Assembly: GCF_900142015.1 (NCBI RefSeq)
Contig: NZ_FQZN01000003.1
Location: 186,001-250,000, forward strand
Length of the DNA: 64,000 bases
DNA from: Bacteroides stercorirosoris
GTDB lineage: Bacteria > Bacteroidota > Bacteroidia > Bacteroidales > Bacteroidaceae
Direction: 5' to 3'
Under the pieces are notes generated by a model that ran no database searches, was not told where the DNA came from, and saw only the letters and a program-made list of their open reading frames with translations. Positions within the stretch are counted from its first letter, which is position 1. Every line of letters starts with the position of its first letter. Made by a program: the position numbers and the translations under genes. Positions 17,793 to 25,879 of the stretch are shown here, piece by piece.

Positions 17793-18899
17793 TTACAACT
17801 CTATCGGCTCATACTTCAGCCCGAATACATCAGCCACCGCTTTATACGTCACCTGTCCTTCTACCACGTTCAGCCCCAGGGCCAGTGCGGGATCGTCCTT
17901 GCACGCTTTCCGCCAGCCTTTGTTGGCCAGTGCTACGGTGTAGGGCAGCGTGGCGTTTGTCAGTGCCATGGTGGAGGTGAAGGGTACGGCACCTGGAATA
18001 TTGGCAACGGCATAATGAACGATGCCGTCCACTACATACGTCGGTTTGCTGTGCGTGGTAGGGTGGGAGGTTTCAAAGCAGCCGCCCTGGTCGATGGCGA
18101 CGTCTACGAGGACTGTTCCGGGTTTCATCATTTTCAGCATCTCTTTGGTGATGAGGTGCGGGGCTTTATCGCCCGGGATGAGGACGGAACCTATCACGAG
18201 GTCTATGTTGGGAAGCTCCATCTTGATGTTGTGCAGGGAGGAATAGAGCGTCTTCACGTTCTTCGGCATCACTTCGCTGAGGTAGCGGAGGCGGGAGAGG
18301 TTGATGTCCGTAATCAGGACTTCGGCACCCATGCCGGCGGCTATCTGTGCGGCGTTGGTTCCTACGATGCCACCACCCAGAACAAGCACCCGTGCGGGGC
18401 GTACACCTGTCACGCCACCCATCAGTTTTCCTTTTCCGCCTTGGGGCTTTTCGAGGAAGCGGGCGCCTACCTGGGTAGCCATGCGTCCCGCCACTTCGCT
18501 CATAGGGGTGAGCAAGGGCAGAGAGCGGTCTTCCTTCTCCACGGTTTCGTAGGCGATGCAGATACCGCCGCTTTCTATCATGGCTTCGGTCAATATTTTA
18601 TCGGCAGCGAAGTGGAAATAGGTAAATACCACCTGACCCTTTTTAATCAGTTTGTACTCGGGGGCGATAGGTTCTTTCACCTTCACAATCATTTCCGCCG
18701 CGGCATAGGTCGCTTCGATGGTTGGCAGCATTTTCGCACCCACTGCAGTGTACTCTTCATCCGCGAAACCGCTGTTTGCACCGGCAGATGCCTGTACATA
18801 CACTGTATGACCTTGTTTCACCAACTCGGCTACTCCGGCAGGGGTCATTCCTACACGGTTTTCGTTGTTCTTGATTTCTTTAGGTACTCCGATAATCAT
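17793..18899 (-). CDS. ald: Alanine dehydrogenase
   Basis: A 368-aa NAD-dependent enzyme that interconverts L-alanine and pyruvate plus ammonia. The N-terminus MIIGVPKEIKNNENRVGMTPAGV holds the substrate-binding Arg. The second domain has the Rossmann loop VLGGGIVGTNAAQIAAGMGA, and the C-terminal part includes LVDVAIDQGGCFETSHPTTH. The length equals the usual 370 or so residues. The ATG at 18899 is the family start; an in-frame ATG at 19004 would add 35 residues with no counterpart in the family. It is a single gene, convergent with the LytTR regulator, and is separated from it by the hairpin at 17720-17791. Confidence 0.95.
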   Translation of the reverse strand: MIIGVPKEIKNNENRVGMTPAGVAELVKQGHTVYVQASAGANSGFADEEYTAVGAKMLPTIEATYAAAEMIVKVKEPIAPEYKLIKKGQVVFTYFHFAADKILTEAMIESGGICIAYETVEKEDRSLPLLTPMSEVAGRMATQVGARFLEKPQGGKGKLMGGVTGVRPARVLVLGGGIVGTNAAQIAAGMGAEVLITDINLSRLRYLSEVMPKNVKTLYSSLHNIKMELPNIDLVIGSVLIPGDKAPHLITKEMLKMMKPGTVLVDVAIDQGGCFETSHPTTHSKPTYVVDGIVHYAVANIPGAVPFTSTMALTNATLPYTVALANKGWRKACKDDPALALGLNVVEGQVTYKAVADVFGLKYEPIEL

Positions 18900-19094
18900 A
18901 ACCTTAACAGTTTTAATTTGGGGGGTTAAACATAGAGGGGCTGCCGGAAGTACTGCCTGTATGTAGGCGGATGGTTGTCGGCATACCCTCGAAAGACGTC
19001 GCAAGATAACGATTTCCCGGTTCCGATGTTCATGCGGGCGGAGTGTTTTACAACAGTATTTTTATGCAAGTCCTATACTTTCCCTTCCTTTCTC

Positions 19095-20810
19095 TCAGAT
19101 TTCCATCCCGGCGTCTCCTTCGCTGTCGCCTCCTGTCAGCCAGGGGTTGATGCTGACGGTGGCGGTGATTTCGGCATTGCTCACGGTGACGTTGAGGGTG
19201 TAGCTTTTGCCGGCTTCGAATGCGCCGTTGCGGGCGGTGGCGTCGAGGCGGTAGGTCTGTCCGCCGATGGTGAGGCGGAGTAGGGGTTGGCCGGCGGTTA
19301 TGGTTTGCGGGAGAAGCAGGGCGTGGCGGCGGTCGCGGGTGCCGCTGAGGGTGACGTCGGCGCGGGTGGTGCCGGGGGTGAGGGTGATGCCTTTCAGTTC
19401 GTAGGCGGTGATAGCTTGGGGCACGGTTACGGTGGCGGTTTGCAGGGCTTCGGAGGTGATGCCTGCGCCGGGTTTCAGGGTGACGTTGAGTTGGGCGGTG
19501 AGGTGGGCGAAGGCGAGGGTGACGGGGGCGAAGCGTTCGGTGGGGGCGGTGGCGGCCATCACGTCGGGCATCTGGTTGCCTGCGGGCGTGTCGGCGGGCA
19601 GGTGGAGGGCGTGGAAGGTGGTGGAGGCGGCGGGGTAGGCATCCCAGTAGAGGGGAGATGCGGTGCTCCACTGGCCGTCGGTGCCGAGGGTGAAGAGGGT
19701 GCCGGTGCCGGTGGGTGAGCCTGCCCAGAGGGTGAATTGACTGCCGGGGGAGAAGGAGGTTTCGCTGCCGTCGCCGCTGCCGTCACCGTTTCCACTGCCG
19801 CCGCCGTCTCCGCTATTGCTGTCGGAGGAAGTGGTGGCTGCGGCTATCGTCACCGGGGAGGTGGAGAGGTCGGTTTCGGGGGCGTCTTCCCAGGGGTTGA
19901 TGGTGGCGGTGATGCTGATGCCTTCGGGACTGAGGGTGATGCGGAAGAGGTTGCTTGTTCCGGCTTTCAGTTCGTGGGTGTCGCTGAGGTGGGCGGTGAA
20001 GTGGCTTCCGTCGGTCAGGGTGATGATGAAGCTGACGCCTGCGCCTGCGGCGGCGGAGCGGGGCAACACGATGGCGGTGCCTTGCGTGCCGGAGGCGTTG
20101 AGGGGGACGGAGATATCTTGCGGGGAGGTGTTATTGTCACCGGAAGCAGCGGTAGTAGAAGAAGTATTACCGGCAGCAGCAGTAGCGGCATCGGCGGTGG
20201 TGTAAGTATCTGTGTGCAGGTTGTAGTCAGCGCGGGTGTCCATGCCCCGGATGGTGAGGGTGGCGCCTACGAGGCTGGCGGTGCTGACGCTTCCTTTTCC
20301 GCTGATGGAGAACACGAGCCGTGTCAGGCGGTGGCTGAAGCGGAGGGCCACGTTGGGATGGTCTTTATCGGCGGTGGCGGTGGCGCTCATCAGGTCGATG
20401 GCGGGGAGACTTTGCTGGCGGCTGACGTCGAGGGGCAGGATGCCGTCGGGGTTGAGGGTGGCGGCGTAGGGGTAATAGGCCAGCAGGTCTACTTGGGCGC
20501 CGGTGGTGGGATAGTAGGCGGTTTGCTGGGTGGTGGCGGGGCTGAAGCCGGTGGTGGCGCCGGTGGTGGTGGCGAGGTAGCGGTAGTTGAGCACGGCGGG
20601 GGAGGCGGGCTCGGTGGTGCCTGCAGCGTAGAGGCTGAGGCCGATGGCGTCTCCGGCTGTCCATTCGTCGTTGACGACGCGGGTGGGGGCGATGCCTGCC
20701 GAGAGGCTTACCGGTACTGGTTGTTCACTGTCCCCTGTGCCGGGGGCGTTTTCGCTGTTGGTGCAGCTTGCCAGTAGGGCGAGGGCTGCGAGGATGCTTA
20801 GGTACTTCAT
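19095..20810 (-). CDS. Fimbrillin-family (Mfa-like) lipoprotein, two repeated domains
   Basis: A 571-aa surface lipoprotein: MKYLSILAALALLASC ends in a lipobox (LASC). The body has two similar fimbrillin-like halves. Each has the N-terminal strand pattern typical of this family (VSLSAGIAPTRVVNDEWTAGDAIGLSLY; FTLWAGSPTGTGTLFTL), and each ends in the same motif, ITATINPWEDA and ITATVSINPWLTG. The middle is a Ser/Gly/Asp-rich linker (SSDSNSGDGGGSGNGDGSG). Fimbrillins polymerise into surface fibres by strand exchange after processing. It is the last gene of the fibre cluster. The DNA is notably GC-rich compared with the rest of the window. Confidence 0.82.
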   Translation of the reverse strand: MKYLSILAALALLASCTNSENAPGTGDSEQPVPVSLSAGIAPTRVVNDEWTAGDAIGLSLYAAGTTEPASPAVLNYRYLATTTGATTGFSPATTQQTAYYPTTGAQVDLLAYYPYAATLNPDGILPLDVSRQQSLPAIDLMSATATADKDHPNVALRFSHRLTRLVFSISGKGSVSTASLVGATLTIRGMDTRADYNLHTDTYTTADAATAAAGNTSSTTAASGDNNTSPQDISVPLNASGTQGTAIVLPRSAAAGAGVSFIITLTDGSHFTAHLSDTHELKAGTSNLFRITLSPEGISITATINPWEDAPETDLSTSPVTIAAATTSSDSNSGDGGGSGNGDGSGDGSETSFSPGSQFTLWAGSPTGTGTLFTLGTDGQWSTASPLYWDAYPAASTTFHALHLPADTPAGNQMPDVMAATAPTERFAPVTLAFAHLTAQLNVTLKPGAGITSEALQTATVTVPQAITAYELKGITLTPGTTRADVTLSGTRDRRHALLLPQTITAGQPLLRLTIGGQTYRLDATARNGAFEAGKSYTLNVTVSNAEITATVSINPWLTGGDSEGDAGMEI

Positions 20811-20896
20811 ATTGATAAGGGGATAATGGGGTTATGTGATAAGGTGATAATGTTATAAAGTTATAATGCTATAAAGTGATATGGTGATGATGTGAC

Positions 20897-22000
20897 TCAT
20901 TTGTTTCCCGCCTCCAAGTCCGTTTCCGTTCCCGGGGTCCATCCTGTGATGGTGCCGGAGATTCCGGGGGATTCGAGGCTTTGCTGCAGTTGCAGGTCGC
21001 CGGTGAGGGTAAAGACTTCGTCGGCGGTGTCGGGGCTGAAGCGGTTGAAGCCGGAGAGGAAGGAGGTGAGGTCGTAGACTTGGGTCTGCAGTTCGCCCTC
21101 GGCGTAGTGCAGGGTGAGGGTGAGTTGCTGCCGCACGGCGGGGGCGATGCCCAGCAGGCGGTGGGTGGCGGAGAGGGTGTTGCCGTTGCGGGTAAAGACG
21201 GGGCGGATGCTGCCCACGTCTCCGGTTTCAGCTGTCCTTGTCAACTTGTCCCCTTCCGCCTTCGTCAACTCACAAGCCTCCGCCTTCATCAACTCACAAT
21301 CTTCTCCCCTTGTCAACTTCTCTCCTCCTCTTATCTCCCTTGTGGCGGCGCAGCCGGTGAGGGTGGCGGTGACGTCGGTCAGTAGTTCGGGGGTGCCTTG
21401 GCTGATGTTGAGGGTGAGTTTGAGCAGACGGGTATGGGGCTGCATCTTCAGGGGCGGACGGTTTTCTTGTCCGGCGATGGCGCAGAAGGTGATGGCGGCG
21501 GCGCAGAGGGGTGCGGGTTCGGCAAGGGTGCCGTCGGGCAGGGTGGAGAGGCGGAAGCGGGTGCCGTCGAAGGTGAGGCCGGAGGCTTCGTGCCAGGCGA
21601 TGAGGCTGTAGGAGGCTTCGGGCAGGGTGAGGAGGGCTTCGGGTAGGGCTGCATTGGCGGCGGAGGCAGCGGCAGTAGCAGTGGCGTTGGCGGCGGCTTC
21701 GGCAGAGGCGGCTGCGGCACCGGACGCTGCCAGGGTGAAGGTAGTGTCGGTGCTGATGGCGGGTGAGAAGTCGGTGGCGGGGTGCGTGCCGCGGATGCGT
21801 ATTTGCAGGGCGGAGGCGGTGGGGGACTGCGACTGCCAGTCGGGACGGATGCTGACGGTGGCGGCGTAGAGTTCTTGGTGCTCGAAGAGTTCCTTGCGGT
21901 CGCAGGCGGTGAGGCAGGCGAGGGCGAGGAGACAGGCGGTGAGGCTGGTCGTGACGCTGGCCGTGACGCTTGCGAGGCTGTGGAGTGGGTTGGTATTCAT
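20897..22000 (-). CDS. FimB/Mfa2-like fimbrial anchor lipoprotein
   Basis: A 367-aa lipoprotein (lipobox CLTAC near residue 33, then DRKELFEHQELYAATVSIRPDW). This opening and the strand pattern RLLKLTLNISQGTPELLTDVTATLTGCAA fit the FimB/Mfa2 anchor family, which ties or regulates the length of the fibre. Two low-complexity insertions are visible. One is an Ala-rich run (ASGAAAASAEAAANATATAA...). The other is a charged repeat (KLTRGEDCELMKAEACELTKAEGDKLTR) made by GTTGAC/ACAAGG-like DNA repeats. It sits between the DUF3575 gene and the distal fimbrillin, an order common in Bacteroidota fimbrial operons. Confidence 0.7.
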   Translation of the reverse strand: MNTNPLHSLASVTASVTTSLTACLLALACLTACDRKELFEHQELYAATVSIRPDWQSQSPTASALQIRIRGTHPATDFSPAISTDTTFTLAASGAAAASAEAAANATATAAASAANAALPEALLTLPEASYSLIAWHEASGLTFDGTRFRLSTLPDGTLAEPAPLCAAAITFCAIAGQENRPPLKMQPHTRLLKLTLNISQGTPELLTDVTATLTGCAATREIRGGEKLTRGEDCELMKAEACELTKAEGDKLTRTAETGDVGSIRPVFTRNGNTLSATHRLLGIAPAVRQQLTLTLHYAEGELQTQVYDLTSFLSGFNRFSPDTADEVFTLTGDLQLQQSLESPGISGTITGWTPGTETDLEAGNK

Positions 22001-22065
22001 ATTCTTTCTTCTTTCTTACTTAACTTATGGGTTGGGTTATGGGGGTGCCGCGGCGTGTGTCCCCC

Positions 22066-22761
22066 TTAGAAGAGGCGGACGAGGCTGACGTGCAGGTCGG
22101 TGATGCCGGGGAGGTTTCGGGTGCGGCTTCCGGTGTGCTCGTAGCGGTGGAAGCGGGAGTTCCAGCGGTAGCGGTCGTAGCGGGTGTGGATGAATCCGGC
22201 GCCTATTCCGGCGTCCACTTGCCAGCGGCGGGGGAGGTGGAAGCGGTAGCCCAGGGTGATGCCTGCCATGAGGGCTTCGCCACGGGTGCCGGGGCCGAAG
22301 AAGGTGTCGTCGTACTCGCCGCCACGCACGGAGAGGCCGATGTGGGTGCGGCGGAATGTGCCGCGGGGGCTGTGGAGCCAGTAGCGCAGTTCGCCGCCTG
22401 CGCTCCACGAGCGGAAGGCGTGGGTGCGGTGGCTCGATGTCCAGAGGCCGAAGGAGGCGTCGGCGGCAAGGCTCCAACGGGGGGCGAGGTAGAGTTCGGC
22501 GCCGAGGTTGGGGGCGAGGGTGGCCCAGGAGAGGAGGTTGGCGGTGAGGGCGAGGCGGGGCGGACGGGGTGCGGCGGAGGGGGCTTGCGCTACCCGTGCT
22601 TCGTGCGTAGCTTGGGACTCGTGCGTTTCGTGCGTTGCTTGGGCTTCTTGCGCCCGCAGAGGGGGGTAGAAGGGCAGTGCCAGCAGTGCGGCGCACAACA
22701 GGAGTGCGGCGCGGCGGGCGATGGGGGTGCGGTGGGTGATGTTCATGGGGTTGATATTCAT
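22066..22761 (-). CDS. DUF3575 outer-membrane-barrel-like protein of the fimbrial cluster
   Basis: A 231-aa exported protein. After a signal peptide (AALLLCAALLALPFYPPLRAQ) comes a short repeat ATHETHESQATHEARVA. It is followed by a beta-rich domain typical of DUF3575 (LALTANLLSWATLAPNLGAELYLAPRWSLAADASFG...HLPRRWQVDAGIGAGFIHTRYDRY). The family is common at the head of fimbrial operons of Bacteroidota; its exact role is not known. It is upstream of the Mfa2/FimB-like gene. The start could be the ATG at 22761 or the in-frame one 15 bases downstream (22746, MNITHRTP). Confidence 0.75.
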   Translation of the reverse strand: MNINPMNITHRTPIARRAALLLCAALLALPFYPPLRAQEAQATHETHESQATHEARVAQAPSAAPRPPRLALTANLLSWATLAPNLGAELYLAPRWSLAADASFGLWTSSHRTHAFRSWSAGGELRYWLHSPRGTFRRTHIGLSVRGGEYDDTFFGPGTRGEALMAGITLGYRFHLPRRWQVDAGIGAGFIHTRYDRYRWNSRFHRYEHTGSRTRNLPGITDLHVSLVRLF

Positions 22762-22798
22762 ATTAGTTTCTTGTTGTTCTTGTTGTTCGTTATCGGGC

Positions 22799-24586
22799 TC
22801 ACGGGGCTACCCAATGGCCTGCATAGTTTGCCCCGTCGAGGTCGTCACCGGTGCCGTTGTAGTCGTACTGAATGGCCTTCCAACTGATGTTGCCCCAGGT
22901 GGAGTAGGTGGATAGGTTTGCTTTGAAGGTAGCTTCGGGGACGTCACGCAGGTAGAGGGTGTTGAGCTTGGTGCTAGTGAATGCTTTGCTGCCCAAAGTG
23001 GGTAATGCAAGCTCAAACTGGTCGTTGATGCCGCTGAGGGATATTTCTTCAAGGTTGCTGCAATAGCCGAATGCTTCCATTCCTATGCTCGCTAGCTTGT
23101 CCGGCAGGCTGATGCTTATCAGGGAGGTGCAACCACAGAATGCACCATCTTCTATGCTTGTTACCCCTTTCGGTAGGTTGATGCTTGTTAGATCCTCACA
23201 ATTGGCGAATGTAGCCATTCCTATGCTCGTCAGCTTTTCCGGTAGGATGATGCTTATCAGGGCGCATTGGGCGAATGCATTGTCTCCTATGCTCGTCACC
23301 CCATCCGGCAGGCTGATGTTTGTCAGGGAGATGCAACCGTAGAATGCACTTTCTCCTATGCTCGTCACCCCCTTCGGCAGGTTGATGCTTGTCAGGGAGG
23401 AACAATCGCTAAATGCACTTTCTCCTATGCTCGTCACCCCATCCGCCAGAATGACTACATCCGTGATGCTATTACTCTTGATGAAGGTTTTTAGCGCACT
23501 CATATCCGCATCATTTATCGTCCCTCCAATCACAATCTTCTTCTTATTCGGATCTGCCCCACTGAGTGCCGTTGACAGTCCTCCCGCCGTGCTGTTCGTC
23601 ACGGCCGATGTATTATCTTGTCCGTTTATCATCACCTTGCTTCCCGCTATCAGTTTCTCCTTTTCTACGGTGGATATGCTGGCTCCGGCATCGGTGGTAA
23701 AGCTGATATTCGTTTTTCCCGTATCGCTGTAGGGGTACGGCAGCGTATAGGCACGATGTATCGACCCACCATCGGAGGGTAGCATCTGCATGGTGCGGAG
23801 GATGGGATAACTTTCGAGGTCTCCTATGCTGGTGTTGTTTGTGGCGGAAGGTGCATTGCGTAGCATCACCTTTGTGGATTCGCTGATGATGTCTATGCTT
23901 ACCAGAGGGCGGCACAGCGTCAGGCTGATTTGGGTATCAGTTTTGGGTTTGTAGTAATAACAATCGCTGCGGATGCCTGTAGAACGCACACGCCCCCACG
24001 CTGTGTATAGTTCGTTAGTCCAGGTGACGGGCAGGCTGAAGGCAGGGTCGAACACCATATTGTTGACAACGTAGTTGCCATCGGCATCTGTTCCTGATTC
24101 GCTAATTAAGGCTTTCGCCCCCGCCCCGAAATCCACCTCCGTATCATCCACTGCGGGCGAAACGGCGGCGAAGAAGTGACGCAGTGTGCCGCTTTGCCAG
24201 CAGAGGGGGGCATCGGGGTTGGTGGGTTTCCAGGAAGCAGAAGTGCCGTCATAGATGTAGTTGGCGTGGGCGGCAGGGGAATATGCTTTGCCGAACACAG
24301 CGTCCGTCGGCACGAAGCAACACACCGTCATCGTGCTTCCTTCTACGGGGAAGTCGGGATCTGTGGAGATGGCACGAGTTTCCGCCCCGTCATTGGGTGC
24401 CAGACTGACGACGCTGCCTATCTGTATCGGTTTCCCGGTGAGGTCTTCTTCTTCATCATCGGTGGACACGCCGGTGGAGGGCACGTCGGCCAGGGGGGCG
24501 ACGGCATCGGTGCAGGAGGCGGTGGCGAGGGCGGCCATCACGAGGATGGCGGCAGACAAGGCGGACAAGCGGATGGTTCGTTTCAT
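22799..24586 (-). CDS. Fimbrillin-like lipoprotein with C-terminal BspA-type leucine-rich repeats
   Basis: A 595-aa chimera. The lipoprotein signal MKRTIRLSALSAAILVMAAL ends in a lipobox (TASC). The N-terminal half resembles the fimbrillin family (PIQIGSVVSLAPNDGAETRAI...FFAAVSPAVDDTEV). A linker holds MINGQDNTSAV. About seven BspA-type LRRs of 20-23 residues follow (LTSINLPKGVTSIGESAFYGC and variants, from about 23040 to 23460 in the DNA). The C-terminus ends DDLDGANYAGHWVAP, very like the end of the second LRR protein of this cluster. It is probably a surface adhesin or fibre-tip protein (inference). The ATG at 24586 is chosen because it starts the signal peptide. Confidence 0.8.
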   Translation of the reverse strand: MKRTIRLSALSAAILVMAALATASCTDAVAPLADVPSTGVSTDDEEEDLTGKPIQIGSVVSLAPNDGAETRAISTDPDFPVEGSTMTVCCFVPTDAVFGKAYSPAAHANYIYDGTSASWKPTNPDAPLCWQSGTLRHFFAAVSPAVDDTEVDFGAGAKALISESGTDADGNYVVNNMVFDPAFSLPVTWTNELYTAWGRVRSTGIRSDCYYYKPKTDTQISLTLCRPLVSIDIISESTKVMLRNAPSATNNTSIGDLESYPILRTMQMLPSDGGSIHRAYTLPYPYSDTGKTNISFTTDAGASISTVEKEKLIAGSKVMINGQDNTSAVTNSTAGGLSTALSGADPNKKKIVIGGTINDADMSALKTFIKSNSITDVVILADGVTSIGESAFSDCSSLTSINLPKGVTSIGESAFYGCISLTNISLPDGVTSIGDNAFAQCALISIILPEKLTSIGMATFANCEDLTSINLPKGVTSIEDGAFCGCTSLISISLPDKLASIGMEAFGYCSNLEEISLSGINDQFELALPTLGSKAFTSTKLNTLYLRDVPEATFKANLSTYSTWGNISWKAIQYDYNGTGDDLDGANYAGHWVAP

Positions 24587-24596
24587 AAGGCTGTTT

Positions 24597-24957
24597 TTAT
24601 AATTGACAATTGACAATTGCCGTGCGGACGGCTGTTTAAACTATGTGTATTTATCTCGGTGCTTTTTCTTTTCAGACACGGATTTCACTGTTGTGGTTTA
24701 CTAAAATCCGTGTAATCCGTGTCTAAAAAATCATCATTATATCAGCTAATCCGATTGAACAAGGCGCTAACGGGGGCAGGCATCTACTGCCCAATGGTTA
24801 GGGGTGTCACCTGCCCAATGGTTAGGGGTGTCACCCGCCCAATGGTTAGGGGTGTCACCCGCCTAATGGTTAGGGGTGTCACCCGCCTAATGGTTAAGGG
24901 TATCACCCGCCTCTCCTTCTGCGCAAAGGGAGAGGCAGCGTTGTAATCATCGGATAA
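24597..24957. other. Spacer with three kinds of short repeats
   Basis: No gene is seen. The spacer contains direct repeats of aattgac (24601-24618) and an inverted pair, agacacggattt (24674-24685) against aaatccgtgtaatccgtgtct (24703-24724). It also contains the 24-bp tandem array listed separately. The inverted pair may end transcription after the DUF4469 gene. Confidence 0.5.
24787..24906. repeat. Five tandem 24-bp repeats
   Basis: Five head-to-tail units of c(t/c)gcc(c/t)aatggttaggggtgtcac occupy 24787-24906. The last unit has two changes. Such an array can vary in copy number between strains. It lies between two genes of the fibre cluster. Confidence 0.85.
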
Positions 24958-25809
24958 TTATCCCAGCGGATCGGGGTCTATTATGCCTCCTCCTCCGCCT
25001 TGTCCTCCTCCGCTACCGCTTCCGCCTTCTTCGGCGGCTGTGCCCACAGCGATGGGTTCGTCCAGTTCGTAGGTTCGCAGGTTCTTCACGACACGGCTAC
25101 TGCCGCTGCCGTACTGTGTGGAGATGCTTACTCGCCATAGTCCGTCGGTGACGGTGGCGGGCAGGACGAAGATGAGGCGTTTGGGTTCGTTGATGGTGAC
25201 GTCTTCGGCGGGGACGAACACTTTCTTTGAGGGCGTCTCTACGGAGGTGAACGTTACGCCTACGGCGGGGTCGGTGCCTGCCAGTTTCAGGTTCCGTCCG
25301 GTGAGGGTGATGTTCTTTCCGGGCAGGGGGACGCGGGTGGTGGCGCCGTCGGCAGTGGTGCGTGTGGCGGCTACGGCTCCGTTCAGCAGGGGGCCTACGA
25401 CGGCGGGCTGGGTGAAGATTTCCAATTGGCACGCCTCCATGCTTTGGCGCAGGGCGGGGCCCATGCTGAGGGTGGCGTACACTTTCACTTTGGTGCGGTC
25501 GGGGGCTTTCGAGAGGTCGGCTTTCAGCACTGTGCCGCTGGCGCAGGGTTGCATCAGTGCGGTGGGGGTGGCTACGATGTAGCCGGACGAGAGGGCATCG
25601 CACTTCACGCTTTCGGCGGCGTTGAGCAGGGTGTAGACTTCGTCTTCGTTCTTGCCGCCCAGGCGGAGGGCGGTTTCGCGGGCCACGGCGTGGAGGTCGA
25701 TGGTGTCGGGCATGGTTTTGGCGCGGAGGTAGAAGTCGTCCGGGCGCTCGGTCAGGGTGGCGTCGTAGGCCACGAGGCTGATGAGTTTGGTAAAGGTGGT
25801 GGTTGCCAT
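24958..25809 (-). CDS. DUF4469 protein with HU-like DNA-binding N-terminal domain
   Basis: A 283-aa protein with no signal peptide, so it should be cytoplasmic. The N-terminal half (LHAVARETALRLGGKNEDEVYTLLNAAESV) fits the HU/IHF-like DNA-binding fold of Bacteroidota proteins (HU-DNA_bdg type). The C-terminal half (GKNITLTGRNLKLAGTDPAVGVTF...RLIFVLPATVTDGLWRVSISTQYG) fits DUF4469, an immunoglobulin-like domain. The tail is Gly-rich (GGSGSGGGQGGGGG). Members of this family are found widely in Bacteroides, but its place inside a surface-adhesin operon is unexpected. A role in local chromatin or in expression of the cluster is a guess. Confidence 0.75.
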   Translation of the reverse strand: MATTTFTKLISLVAYDATLTERPDDFYLRAKTMPDTIDLHAVARETALRLGGKNEDEVYTLLNAAESVKCDALSSGYIVATPTALMQPCASGTVLKADLSKAPDRTKVKVYATLSMGPALRQSMEACQLEIFTQPAVVGPLLNGAVAATRTTADGATTRVPLPGKNITLTGRNLKLAGTDPAVGVTFTSVETPSKKVFVPAEDVTINEPKRLIFVLPATVTDGLWRVSISTQYGSGSSRVVKNLRTYELDEPIAVGTAAEEGGSGSGGGQGGGGGIIDPDPLG

Positions 25810-25879
25810 AAGCTTTTAGTTTTTTTTATGGGTTTGGTGAATAATCGGGTTTATTATTGGGGGTTCTTTAAGTTAGCGT

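Noticed and set aside
19737..20777. Long open readings opposite the GC-rich fimbrillin and Mfa2-like genes
   Set aside because: They are antisense to genes with clear lipoprotein signals, and their Gly/Val/Ala-rich products come from GC-rich codons read backwards.
24719..24946. Plus-strand reading frame through the 24-bp tandem array (repeat MVRGVTRP)
   Set aside because: The 24-bp unit is a multiple of three, so any frame without stops repeats; there is no start signal or supporting context.
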